A stretch of 64,000 nucleotides of DNA from NCBI GenBank assembly GCA_017549815.1, contig JAFYNH010000060.1, positions 1 through 64,000 on the forward strand. Reading direction: 5' to 3'. The translations under genes and the position numbers were made by a program. The stretch comes from Selenomonadaceae bacterium (lineage in GTDB: Bacteria; Bacillota; Negativicutes; Selenomonadales; Selenomonadaceae). Positions 1 through 9,055 of this stretch are shown here, piece by piece. Below the pieces are notes generated by a model. It had not been told where the DNA came from. It saw only the letters and a list, made by a program, of their open reading frames with translations, and searched no databases. The stretch's first letter is position 1. Each line of letters begins with the position of its first letter.

Positions 1-116
1 CGCATTCCTATCGTTCCGGCTGCTTTAAAGTTAGCACAAACTAGCTCAATGGCTTTTTATGAGCCTTCAGCTTTAAGCTGCACCTTTGTCTACCTGATTA
101 GACATTTTTACATATT
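1..116. other. unassigned sequence at the window edge
   Basis: This is the stretch downstream of recT. On the plus strand a frame is open from the first base to a TAA at about 117, reading roughly RIPIVPAALKLAQTSS then MAFYEPSALS and a few more residues. It could be the end of a gene that starts outside the window, but I recognise no family and the frame has no supporting context. No tRNA or convincing terminator is visible. Confidence 0.2.
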
Positions 117-938
117 TTAATCTACTGTTGACAGCTCCTTATCGTCTTCTTCGGACTCATCGGCGTCGTCGGCTTCGGGCAGGTCGATAACGTCCGTGAA
201 AGGCACAATTCTTTCCTCGCCGCGTTCGTTATCAATGTAGCGGAAACCTTCCTCCGTAATGACAGCTTGGTCAGCTTGCAACGCCGTCGCCAATGCAAGG
301 CTCTGTTGGTCAATGCTGATTATCCCGAAGGTGCTAAGCAATCTTTTCAGCACAGTCTTTTTAGACATTGCGTCAAAGTTCGTCGTCCAGACCGAAGATT
401 TTTTCCCCGAACGCAAATCATAGGCGTAGCTCATTGAATACTTTTCGGCGTGCGCCTGCAGTTCCTCGACCGTCATGTAAAGCGATTTTTTAAAGCCGTT
501 AAGCAACTCCATATAAGCGACGTAGCCGACAATATCGTCCGAAATTTTTTCGCCGCGAATTATCTCGCCAGTCTCGAAATCGATTTCCTTTATCTGTCCT
601 TCGCGAACCGCGCCCGAATTCAGCGTTTTATATTGCCCGCTACGCATTGCCAACTGAATAAAGCCGCGATAGCCCAGTTGAAACGTCGCTTGATTCTTGT
701 AGGGCACGATATACGCAAAGCCCAAGCTCGGATTTATCGGCAACTTCAACGCCGCCGCAATTCCCGCTGCACTCAAAACAGAATACGGGTCGCAGTCTTG
801 CAGTTTAGAATTACTCTTTACGATTGTCAATATCGACGAGATAAACGACGGCGCGGATTTATCAAGCAATTCCTCAAAGCGGCGTTTTATGCCCGGCGAA
901 CTTAAAAGTTGGCTGAGTGACGGGGCGTCTTTTTTCAT
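117..938 (-). CDS. recT: RecT-family single-strand annealing protein
   Basis: RecT/Bet-type proteins bind single-stranded DNA and promote annealing in phage-style recombination. The 273 residues match the family in length and layout: a central YKNQATFQLGYRGFIQLAMR stretch typical of RecT, the SAAGIAAALKLPINPSLGFAY segment before it, and a basic SKKTVLKRLL helix before an acidic tail rich in D and E. The ATG has a clear GGGAGG ribosome site. RecT normally sits beside a RecE-like or YqaJ exonuclease and a single-strand binding protein; none is visible inside the window, so the partner is either to the left of base 1 or missing. This suggests a prophage or mobile-element remnant, or a domesticated gene. 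The family call is firm; the biological role here is inferred. Confidence 0.9.
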   Translation of the reverse strand: MKKDAPSLSQLLSSPGIKRRFEELLDKSAPSFISSILTIVKSNSKLQDCDPYSVLSAAGIAAALKLPINPSLGFAYIVPYKNQATFQLGYRGFIQLAMRSGQYKTLNSGAVREGQIKEIDFETGEIIRGEKISDDIVGYVAYMELLNGFKKSLYMTVEELQAHAEKYSMSYAYDLRSGKKSSVWTTNFDAMSKKTVLKRLLSTFGIISIDQQSLALATALQADQAVITEEGFRYIDNERGEERIVPFTDVIDLPEADDADESEEDDKELSTVD

Positions 939-964
939 AACTATTCCTCCCTAAAATCAAAACT

Positions 965-3900
965 TTATCTAAAAAATTCCTCAAATTTTTTCTCCAAAGC
1001 GCGGCAATACTTCATGGGATTAAGTGCGTCCGAGTTCAGGAACATTTGCCGCAAATTTTTATGGAGAATGTCAAGGGTATCAAAATCATTGGCAAGCGCG
1101 ACCGCCGTTTGGATATAAGCCTCAACCGAATTGACAGAAAGCTCACTCAAGCCGACGGCGTTCAAAATACTCTTGCTAAAGCGCGTACTGTGCCGCTCGC
1201 CATAAAAATTGACGACGGGAACGCCCATATAAAGCGCGTCAAGAGTCGTGACACCGCCCACATAGGGGAAAGCGTCCAGCATAATATCAATCTTGCTTAT
1301 CGCTTGGAAATAATCGTTGTCGGCAACGGCGGCGCGGAAAACTACCCTGTCCACGTCGAAGCCGATATTTTTCATGCGGTTATAAAGTTCGTCGACAGTT
1401 TTATTACTGATGAATTCCTGCGCCCGCATAATCAACTTAGCGTCGGGCACGCGGTCAAGAATTTCTTTCCAAACGGCAAGCATATCATTGCTGATTTTGG
1501 AGTAGCGGCAAATCGTCCCGAAAGTTACATAGCCATTTTCGACGCAAGCGGCTCCTTCCGACGGGGCAATTTTTTCAGGACGCAGATAACAGAATTGCGA
1601 CGGCAGATAAAGGAATTTCTCGCTAAAATATTTCTCACGATTTTGATTGGGCGGGTCAAGAATTTCGTCGGTTATGAAATAATCAATCGCCTTTAGTCCA
1701 GTCGTCGACATATAACCTACGCCGCAAATTTGGACAGGCGCGGGCTTATAAGCCAACGCTGGCAAGCCGTTAAGCCCCGTATGCCCCGCTAAGTCAAAGG
1801 CAATGTCAATTTCGTCGTCGTGAATTTTTTGGGCGATTTGTTCATCAGTCAAGCCCTTGACGCTGACAAAGTGCTCGACGGCTTTCTTGAAAATTTCCGT
1901 ATAAAAATCGTCGACCTTGTTGCGGCTGTAGCAGGTTACCTCGAACTTGCTTTTGTCGTGGCAGGAAATGAATCCGAAAATAACCGAAAACGCCGCGTGC
2001 TGTCTGAAGTCGCCCGAAATGTAGCCAACCCTTATTCGCTCGTGCGGCTTGTGATAAGTCGTAAAAGTTTCAATGCCCTCGAAGAATTGCTGATAATCGA
2101 AGTGCGGCGCGGCAAGGTCTTCGCTCGGAATGTCTAAAAAGTGCAACGTCAAAAGTATCGCGTCATAATATTCAAGCTTGCGCTGGGGAGTTTCGCAAAT
2201 GTCAAACGCCCGCTCATAATTTTCAATCGCCTCAAGGTGATGTCCGTTGTCTTGGCAATACTTAGCCATTTTGCAGAAATATTCCGCGAGAACGTCATTG
2301 GGCAAATTCTTAGCCTCGTCGTAAGGCGGATAAAGCCGCTCAATCGCCTTGTGCATAATTTCATACGCGCCTAAATTATCGTCCGTCAAATATCTCCTGT
2401 CGGCTATCGTAAGGAGAAGTCCCGCGTCAACCTTCGACGGACACTGCGCGGCAAGCTCGGCAAAGTAAAGCGTGCGCTTGAAATCAAAGCGGCTTTTATA
2501 CTTACTGCCTCTGTCCGCGTCTTCAAGCGGAAGATATTCCAAAGCCCGTTTGTAATATTTATCGGCAAGTTCTTCGGTAATTGGTTCAGGCTCCTGCGGG
2601 AAGTCGGGCAAAGGCTTTTTATTAAGCCACGCGCTGAAAATTTTTTCGTAAGCTTGCTCAATTTCGCCCATATAAATTATATCGTTCATGACGGGCGACT
2701 CTTCCATTCTTCGGCGAAGTGTCAAGTGATATTCGCGCAGACGCTCCTTGTCGTTAGCAAGCTCGATTGCCTTCTGTATATATTCCGTCATGTTGAAGGC
2801 GCAAAGTTCCTCAAGCCCCATGTTCATAAGCAACGAATAACCAAAGCGCGAATTATGCCGCTCGCCGACCAAAGTTATAACGGGGATACCCATATAAAGC
2901 GCGTCGCAAGTAGTGCCGCCGCCGGGATAAGGATATGTATCAAGTGCAATGTCAGCTCGTTCATAACATTGAAGGTAGTTATCTTCAATATCCTCAAAGT
3001 CGACGCGCTCAACATTGATTCCGATTTTTGTCATACGTTCTTTGGCTAGCTCTAGTCCGCAATTTTCTTTGAAAACAGCACTCTTAAGATAAAGGCGTGA
3101 ATTAGGCACGGCGTTTAAAATTTCCGACCAAGCTCTCAATATTTCATCCGTCACCTTGACAAAATTGTTAAAACTCACAAAAGTAACGTAACCTTTTTTT
3201 ATGCAAGGCGCGGGCGTCGTCATATGCGGGAAGTCATGCCACACGTAGCAAAAATGACTGTGTTGTAGCCTCAAGATTTTTTCCGTAAAAAATTTTTCGT
3301 TTAAACCTTCGGGGTCAGTGAACTTGTCCGCCAAAAAATAATCAATCGTATCCAGCCCTGTTGAATCAAACCAGCCTATACCCGAAATCTGAATCGGCGC
3401 GGGCTTGTACGCCATAACTTTAAGACAATTACCCGCAGTATGTCCCGCTAAATCAACAAGAATGTCAATTTCATCTTTAAAAATCTGCTCGGCAACTTCT
3501 TCTGCAGGTTTATCAAAAATATCGCGGAAGAAATCAACTTCATTGCAAAGTTCTTTTGTTATGCCGTCATAAAGATTGTTGGCGTAAATGGAAACTTCAA
3601 AGCGCGTCCTGTCATAGCTTTTGAATAAATGCATAATGAAAAAGGCGACGACGTGATACCTTATGTCGGGCGAAATGTAGCCGATACGAATTTTCTTATG
3701 CTTGGCGTGTTTTTTAATATTGTGCTTATAACGGGGAATGTCTTTGTAAAATTTATTGAAGTCTCGAATCCAACCGAAAAGTTCTTCACGACTTATGTTG
3801 AGATTATGCAGATTAAAAAGAAGATTACTGTGTTCATCGATTTGAATGTTTCTTGCATGATGGAAAATTTTTTCGAGTTCGGGAGAATTTTTCAGCTCAC

Positions 3901-6900
3901 TCAGATCGAGAGTGGCATTGGCTCTGTAATGATAGCAAGCTTTTTTGGCATTGCCGATAAGACGATAAGCCTGTCCCAAAAGATTAAAGAGGAACATTTT
4001 ATTGAGGAAAAGGTCTTTTTCTAAAGTAAGTGCCCGCTCGGCAGTTTTTATGGCTTCGAGTCCGTTCTTTTTTATGAAATAAAATTGCGCGCGCAACAAT
4101 GTCCGATGACGGGTGGGCGGAAATTTTTCTTCAAGATAATCAAGAACCTTTTCTGCCTCGTCAGTCATTTTGTAATTAATGTAAACGTTTGCGACTTTTT
4201 CTACAGGCATTGCCTCATCGGGTTTGAGTGCAAAAATTTTTTCGGCTATCTGCAGAATTCTTTTACTATCGTTAAACAGCTCTTTATATTGAAGAAGTTC
4301 ATTAGTCAATCTCTCTATTTCGCGCTTTTTTTCTTCGGGCGTGAAATTCTTCATCTGCTCGCAAATTTTTCCTTGCCACTTTTCCAAGAGTTTCTGGGAG
4401 TAATTAAAAGCCTCGACGCCGAAAGTTGACGCCTCAGAATTTTCGTCACGATTTTTGACCTTATCAAACGCCCGATTCATTTCGTCGACGGCGGCTTGAT
4501 ATTCGCCTTTATCGGCAAGAGCTTCGGCGAGCTTAGCAGAAAATTCGGGAACTTTGGGATAACGTTCAATGGTCAGTTTAAGATACTTCAAATAATCGTC
4601 AATCTTCGCGGGATTTTCAGATAAAATTTCCAAAAGAATTCGCGTTGAGGCGGTGGAAAGAGTTTCGCCCGTATCGAAGTCGAGCCGCGCATATTTCTCG
4701 GCGTTATCATTATCTTCGAGAGCTTGATAAGTTTCGGCAAGGTAGCCGTAAATTCTTTTGGGATTATCGGTAGTGGCAAGTTCGTCAAGCAAGGCTTTAA
4801 GATTGCGTTCCATTTTTTCCTTATGAATTGACGCGGAATAGCCCGTATGCCAAATTAGCAACAAGTCGGAAGGAACAGCTATTAAGCTCGTTAAAAGTTC
4901 GTCGCCAATAAAAAGTTGCTCGTGAATTTTACCAACATAGTGAATTCCAGAAACATTTTCATAAAGGCGAAGTACGCGGCTTCCGCCGAGATTTTTATTT
5001 TCGTTATCGGTGTCGACGTTTATCAAGCTGACGAGAATGCCCTTGATATTCTTTTCCTGCGCGAGTTCGATTGCCCTACGAAGATTTTGGGCGGTGCCTT
5101 TTACAAAGTATTCGTCGGCGTCGAGGAAAAGAATCCAACTGCCTTTAGCCGCATTAAGAGCGACGTTGCGCGGCGTTGCGAAATCATTTTGCCAAGTTTC
5201 ATGGAAAATTTTCGCGCCGAATTCCTTAGCAACTCCAATTGTGTTATCTGTCGAGCCGGTATCAACAACAATAATTTCGTCGACGTATTGCGCCACGCTG
5301 TTCAGAGAATTTTTTAAATCTTTTGCGCCGTTCTTGACGATATAGCAGGCGGAAATTGTTTGACTCCACGTTTCGATTAATTTCCGCGCAGATTTTTCTT
5401 TCTGTTCGTCGAAATCCGAATCAGTAAAAGTTCCGTCGCGCTTGCTGAATTTTTCAAGAGCCGTTTCCATTTCTTTAACGGCGGGTCGCCAGTCTCCTTG
5501 TTGAGCGTAGAATTTGGCGAGTTGCGCGGAGAATTCGGGATTCTTAGGATAATTTTTAATCGCGAGCTTTAAAGTTTCTAAATAATCGTCTGTCCGCGCA
5601 GGTTCCTTTGAAAGAATATCCAACAAAATTTTAAGCGGGCGCGTACTAAGGCTTTTAATCTTTTCTACGTGGAGCCGCGCATATTTTTCAGCATTCGCCC
5701 AATCGCCTAAACCGTAATAGCAATCGACAAGGTAGGAATAAACTCGTTCGGGCGCGTCGGAGGTGTTAAGCTCCTCAAGCAAGAGTTTCAAATTGCGCTC
5801 GAATTTTTCTTTGACAATCGAAGTTGAATAGCCCGTATGATAAAGCATTAATAAATCGTCGGTCGTCATAGTAATGTTGCTTAAAATTTTATCGCCAATA
5901 AAAGGCGTCTCGTGAATTTTGCCGACGTAGTGAAGCCCGGGAGCGTTCTCGAAAATTCGGAGGGCGTGGCTCGCGTCAATGATTTTGTTGTCGTTATCGG
6001 CGTCGACATTAATCCAACTGATTGATAGCCCTTGAAATTTATTTTTCTTAGCAAGCTTAATCGCCTTGCGGATATTTTGGGCGGTATCGTTTACAAAGTA
6101 TTCGTCGGCGTCAAGGAAAACAATCCAACTGCCCTTAGCCTCGCGAATAGCGACGTTGCGCGGAGTGGAGAAATCGTCTTGCCATTTCTCGTAAAAAATT
6201 TTCGCGCCGAACTTTTTAGCGACTTCGACAGTGTCATCGGTTGAGCCAGTGTCGACAACGATTATTTCGTCAACGAATTGCGCCACGCTGTCCAGAGAAA
6301 TCTTTAAATCTTTCTCGGCGTTTTTAACCATGTAGCACAGAGAAATCGTCGTGCTCCAAGTTTCAATCAGCTCCTGCGCGATTTTAATTTTAGTTGCGTC
6401 GAAGTTGGAAGACTCGAATTCATCTTTATAATTTTTAGCTTTGTCAATGGCGCGTTTCATTTCTTCGACGGCTTTGCGATAATCGCCGCGCTTAGCGAAA
6501 CAATCTGCCAACTTCGCGGAGAATTCGGGGACTTTGGGATAACGTTCGACGGCGAGTTTAGAAATTTCAAAGCACTCTTCAAAACGCGCAGGGTCTTTTT
6601 CCAAAATCTCAATCAGAATTCGGACGGGACGATTAGAAGGATTTTTACGGGCGTCAAGCTCAAGGCGGGCGTATTTTTCGGCGTTCGCCCAATCGCTTAA
6701 GCCGTAATAACAATCGACAAGATAAGCGTAAAGTTTTTCGGGCGTGTCGGAGGTGGCAAGCTCTTCAAGTAATGCTTTCAAATTACGTTCGAGCTTAGCC
6801 TTGATAATCGACGAAGAATAACCCGTATGATAAATCGTCAGCAGATTAGCGGGCGCGGTTATGCGATTTAAAATCTTATCGCCGTTATAAACTTCTTCAT

Positions 6901-7372
6901 GAATTTTGCCGACGTAGCGGACGTTCGGAGCCTTTTCAAAAATTCTCAAGACGTGACTGCCGTTAATAATTTTATTGCCGTTATCGGCGTCGACGTTCAA
7001 AAGGTTTACGCTAACGCCTTGCGCCTTTGCCTTTTGAGCAAGCTTTATGACTTCGCGCAGATTTTTAGCGGTGTTATTTACAAAATATTCGTCAGCGTCG
7101 AGAAAGACAATCCAATCTCCCGCCGCCTCGCGAATGGCAACGTTGCGCGGAGTAGAAAAATCGTCTTGCCACGTCTCATGAAAAATTTTCGCGCCGAACT
7201 TTTTAGCGACTTCGACAGTTGAATCGGTCGAGCCGGTATCCACAACGATTATCTCGTCGACGTATTTTTTTAAGCTTTCAAGCGAACGCGCTAAATCTTT
7301 CTCGGCGTTCTTGACCATATAGCACGCGGAAATTTTTATCGCGGCAGATTTTTTTGCTTTATATTTTGCCAA
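965..7372 (-). CDS. giant glycosyltransferase: three GT2 units plus two GT41 (OGT/SPINDLY-like) units
   Basis: This 2135-residue protein probably glycosylates a protein substrate such as flagellin or a surface protein. Residues about 13-340, 343-670 and 672-1000 are three near-repeats. Each starts with a family 2 glycosyltransferase core (CYMVKNAEKDL, VDEIIVVDTGSTD, the metal-binding FLDADEYF) and ends in a helical TPR-like half (DWANAEKYARL). A further TPR-like region (about 1030-1160) leads to two O-GlcNAc-transferase-type catalytic domains, about 1225-1560 and 1790-2135. Each of these has a GYIS.D....H motif, a DLAGHT motif and a YPYPGGGTTCDALYMG-like nucleotide-sugar site. The start is a TTG with AAAGGCGGG upstream. 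It is encoded alone, with no flagellar neighbours. GT2 and GT41 membership is clear by motif; substrates are unknown. The three GT2 units differ slightly, so they may act in sequence or some may be inactive. Confidence 0.85.
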   Translation of the reverse strand: MAKYKAKKSAAIKISACYMVKNAEKDLARSLESLKKYVDEIIVVDTGSTDSTVEVAKKFGAKIFHETWQDDFSTPRNVAIREAAGDWIVFLDADEYFVNNTAKNLREVIKLAQKAKAQGVSVNLLNVDADNGNKIINGSHVLRIFEKAPNVRYVGKIHEEVYNGDKILNRITAPANLLTIYHTGYSSSIIKAKLERNLKALLEELATSDTPEKLYAYLVDCYYGLSDWANAEKYARLELDARKNPSNRPVRILIEILEKDPARFEECFEISKLAVERYPKVPEFSAKLADCFAKRGDYRKAVEEMKRAIDKAKNYKDEFESSNFDATKIKIAQELIETWSTTISLCYMVKNAEKDLKISLDSVAQFVDEIIVVDTGSTDDTVEVAKKFGAKIFYEKWQDDFSTPRNVAIREAKGSWIVFLDADEYFVNDTAQNIRKAIKLAKKNKFQGLSISWINVDADNDNKIIDASHALRIFENAPGLHYVGKIHETPFIGDKILSNITMTTDDLLMLYHTGYSTSIVKEKFERNLKLLLEELNTSDAPERVYSYLVDCYYGLGDWANAEKYARLHVEKIKSLSTRPLKILLDILSKEPARTDDYLETLKLAIKNYPKNPEFSAQLAKFYAQQGDWRPAVKEMETALEKFSKRDGTFTDSDFDEQKEKSARKLIETWSQTISACYIVKNGAKDLKNSLNSVAQYVDEIIVVDTGSTDNTIGVAKEFGAKIFHETWQNDFATPRNVALNAAKGSWILFLDADEYFVKGTAQNLRRAIELAQEKNIKGILVSLINVDTDNENKNLGGSRVLRLYENVSGIHYVGKIHEQLFIGDELLTSLIAVPSDLLLIWHTGYSASIHKEKMERNLKALLDELATTDNPKRIYGYLAETYQALEDNDNAEKYARLDFDTGETLSTASTRILLEILSENPAKIDDYLKYLKLTIERYPKVPEFSAKLAEALADKGEYQAAVDEMNRAFDKVKNRDENSEASTFGVEAFNYSQKLLEKWQGKICEQMKNFTPEEKKREIERLTNELLQYKELFNDSKRILQIAEKIFALKPDEAMPVEKVANVYINYKMTDEAEKVLDYLEEKFPPTRHRTLLRAQFYFIKKNGLEAIKTAERALTLEKDLFLNKMFLFNLLGQAYRLIGNAKKACYHYRANATLDLSELKNSPELEKIFHHARNIQIDEHSNLLFNLHNLNISREELFGWIRDFNKFYKDIPRYKHNIKKHAKHKKIRIGYISPDIRYHVVAFFIMHLFKSYDRTRFEVSIYANNLYDGITKELCNEVDFFRDIFDKPAEEVAEQIFKDEIDILVDLAGHTAGNCLKVMAYKPAPIQISGIGWFDSTGLDTIDYFLADKFTDPEGLNEKFFTEKILRLQHSHFCYVWHDFPHMTTPAPCIKKGYVTFVSFNNFVKVTDEILRAWSEILNAVPNSRLYLKSAVFKENCGLELAKERMTKIGINVERVDFEDIEDNYLQCYERADIALDTYPYPGGGTTCDALYMGIPVITLVGERHNSRFGYSLLMNMGLEELCAFNMTEYIQKAIELANDKERLREYHLTLRRRMEESPVMNDIIYMGEIEQAYEKIFSAWLNKKPLPDFPQEPEPITEELADKYYKRALEYLPLEDADRGSKYKSRFDFKRTLYFAELAAQCPSKVDAGLLLTIADRRYLTDDNLGAYEIMHKAIERLYPPYDEAKNLPNDVLAEYFCKMAKYCQDNGHHLEAIENYERAFDICETPQRKLEYYDAILLTLHFLDIPSEDLAAPHFDYQQFFEGIETFTTYHKPHERIRVGYISGDFRQHAAFSVIFGFISCHDKSKFEVTCYSRNKVDDFYTEIFKKAVEHFVSVKGLTDEQIAQKIHDDEIDIAFDLAGHTGLNGLPALAYKPAPVQICGVGYMSTTGLKAIDYFITDEILDPPNQNREKYFSEKFLYLPSQFCYLRPEKIAPSEGAACVENGYVTFGTICRYSKISNDMLAVWKEILDRVPDAKLIMRAQEFISNKTVDELYNRMKNIGFDVDRVVFRAAVADNDYFQAISKIDIMLDAFPYVGGVTTLDALYMGVPVVNFYGERHSTRFSKSILNAVGLSELSVNSVEAYIQTAVALANDFDTLDILHKNLRQMFLNSDALNPMKYCRALEKKFEEFFR

Positions 7373-7393
7373 TGCGTTCCCGCCTTTCTTTAC

Positions 7394-7460
7394 ATTAGGA
7401 ATTAGGAGTTAGGATTTAGGGACTAGCAGTTTCTAGTTCCCAGTTCCTAGTTCCTAATCC
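7394..7460. repeat. heptamer TAGGAAT/ATTCCTA hairpin repeat
   Basis: Four or so degenerate copies of TAGGAAT/TAGGATT run left to right, followed after a short loop by several copies of the complement (CTAGTTC, CCTAATC). The two arms are imperfectly complementary and would form a long hairpin in DNA or RNA. It lies just upstream of the start of the giant glycosyltransferase. The same element type recurs at 34149, 48786 and elsewhere in this window. Confidence 0.75.
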
Positions 7461-7476
7461 ACATTGTACAACGGGC

Positions 7477-7512
7477 AAAAAAAAATTTCCACAGCCGCGC
7501 AGACTGCGGAAA
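7477..7512 (-). terminator. rho-independent terminator of the symporter gene
   Basis: Read on the minus strand, the 9-base stem TTTCCGCAG pairs with CTGTGGAAA (one G-T pair) around the loop TCTGCGCGG and is followed by a run of nine T. It begins 14 bases after the symporter stop. The loop contains one copy of the dispersed motif CTGCGCG. Confidence 0.85.
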
Positions 7513-7525
7513 ATTTTTAATAAGC

Positions 7526-8908
7526 TCACTTGCCTTTAGCTATGAAATTCTTTTGATAGTCAAAGCACTCGTTGGCAATGTCCTTGCTAAGAACTATCAA
7601 GCAAATCAAATTTGGAATCGCCATTAAGCCGTTCATGGTGTCCGAGAAATTCCAAACAACGTCAAGGGTCTGCGTCGCGCCGATAAAAGTTATAAGGCTG
7701 AAAAGAATTCTATAGCCGTAAATGACAGCGCGGTTGCTAACGAGATATTCAAGCGACTTTTCGCCGTAATACTCCCAGCCGAGAATTGTGGAATAAGCAA
7801 ACAGCGCAAGGGCAATCGAGACGATATACTTCGCGCCCTCGCCGTAAACCGTGCCGAATGCCAAAATCGTTAGCGGTGCGCCCGAAATTAATTTACCCGT
7901 TTCAGGGTCGACGGAGCCAAGCACGCCCGAACTCGCGATAACTAAGCCCGTCAATAAACAGATAATCATCGTGTCGAAAAAAGTACCCGTCATGTTGACG
8001 TAACCTTGACGCGACGCATGGTCAGTACGAGCCGCCGCCGCCGCAATCGGAGCCGAACCTAAGCCCGCCTCGTTGGAGAAAACGCCACGAGCTACGCCCC
8101 AACGCATCGCAGTCAACATACTCGCGATAATCGAACCGCCGACGCCACCCGCAACAGCTTCTGTCGAAAACGCCATTTGGAACATAATCACAAGTCCGCT
8201 GGGAACGTTTTCAAAGTTGACGATAACAATTATCACGGTGAACAGAATATAGAAAAACGCCATACTTGGAACGATAAAGCTAGAAACTTTACCGATTGAG
8301 TGAACGCCGCGAACTAAAACCGCCAGCGAACAAACGACCAAAATTATTCCCGTGACTTCGCTCGACAAGCCGAAACTTGATTGAAAAGCGGAGCTGATAG
8401 AATTCGCCTGCGTCATGTTGCCGATACCGAACGACGCGCAGACCGCGAATAGTGCGAACAGCGTCGCCATAATTTTTCCGAAGGAGCCGCCGATACCGTT
8501 TTTCATAGCGTACATCGGACCGCCCGCCATTTCGCCGACGGAGTTCGTCTCGCGATATTTAACGGCAAGAACCGATTCGCCGTATTTAGTCGAAAGCCCG
8601 AACGCCGCGCTTATCCACATCCAAATAATCGCGCCGGGTCCACCGAGTACCATAGCCGTTGCCACGCCGACGATATTACCTGTGCCGACCGTCGCAGATA
8701 ATGCCGTCATGAGCGATTGAAACGGGGACAAGTCGCCTTTATTGTCCGTCTTATGGAGCATAATCATTTTGATTGCGTACCAGAGATTTATCCACGGCAA
8801 AAATTTCAATCGAATCGTTAAGAAAATGCCCGTGCCGACTAAGAACGCCAACATTATCGGACCCCATACAAAATCATTTACGTCGTTTAGCAGTTGCGAC
8901 AAATCCAT
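7526..8908 (-). CDS. AGCS-family amino acid (alanine/glycine):sodium symporter
   Basis: This inner-membrane carrier of the alanine or glycine:cation symporter family imports a small neutral amino acid with sodium. It has 460 residues and about ten hydrophobic segments. Family signatures include LSATVGTGNIVGVATAM near the N terminus, KYGESVLAVKYRE, GGPMYAMKNGIGG, and the SNEAGLGSAPIAAAAA stretch. I place the start at the ATG at 8908 because GGGAGGG lies a normal distance upstream; a longer reading from 8956 would add 16 residues with no ribosome site. It is a single-gene unit with its own promoter (8959-8987) and terminator (7477-7512). The exact substrate cannot be read from sequence. Confidence 0.93.
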   Translation of the reverse strand: MDLSQLLNDVNDFVWGPIMLAFLVGTGIFLTIRLKFLPWINLWYAIKMIMLHKTDNKGDLSPFQSLMTALSATVGTGNIVGVATAMVLGGPGAIIWMWISAAFGLSTKYGESVLAVKYRETNSVGEMAGGPMYAMKNGIGGSFGKIMATLFALFAVCASFGIGNMTQANSISSAFQSSFGLSSEVTGIILVVCSLAVLVRGVHSIGKVSSFIVPSMAFFYILFTVIIVIVNFENVPSGLVIMFQMAFSTEAVAGGVGGSIIASMLTAMRWGVARGVFSNEAGLGSAPIAAAAARTDHASRQGYVNMTGTFFDTMIICLLTGLVIASSGVLGSVDPETGKLISGAPLTILAFGTVYGEGAKYIVSIALALFAYSTILGWEYYGEKSLEYLVSNRAVIYGYRILFSLITFIGATQTLDVVWNFSDTMNGLMAIPNLICLIVLSKDIANECFDYQKNFIAKGK

Positions 8909-8958
8909 TAAAAAATTTCCCTCCCGTAATTTAAATAAAAAAAACCTTTGACGCATAA

Positions 8959-8987
8959 ATTATATTTAGCCTGTAATAAACTGTCAA
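8959..8987 (-). promoter_or_regulatory. consensus sigma-70-type promoter for the AGCS symporter
   Basis: On the minus strand a perfect TTGACA (8982-8987) is separated by 17 bases from a perfect TATAAT (8959-8964). Transcription would start near 8951, leaving a leader of about 40 bases before the ATG at 8908. Confidence 0.85.
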
Positions 8988-9055
8988 ATTTTTAATCCTA
9001 TGAATACATAATGCACCAAAAACACTATGCATCTATTTTTGATTTTTATCTCGAA

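Noticed and set aside
450-905. 151-codon open frame opposite recT
   Set aside because: It is the shadow of recT on the other strand with no ribosome site or family match.
8959-9055. Additional promoter for the ferredoxin/FrhB gene in the gap
   Set aside because: The FrhB-type gene is on the same strand with its start at the far end (10564); the gap lies after its stop, so no promoter for it is needed here.
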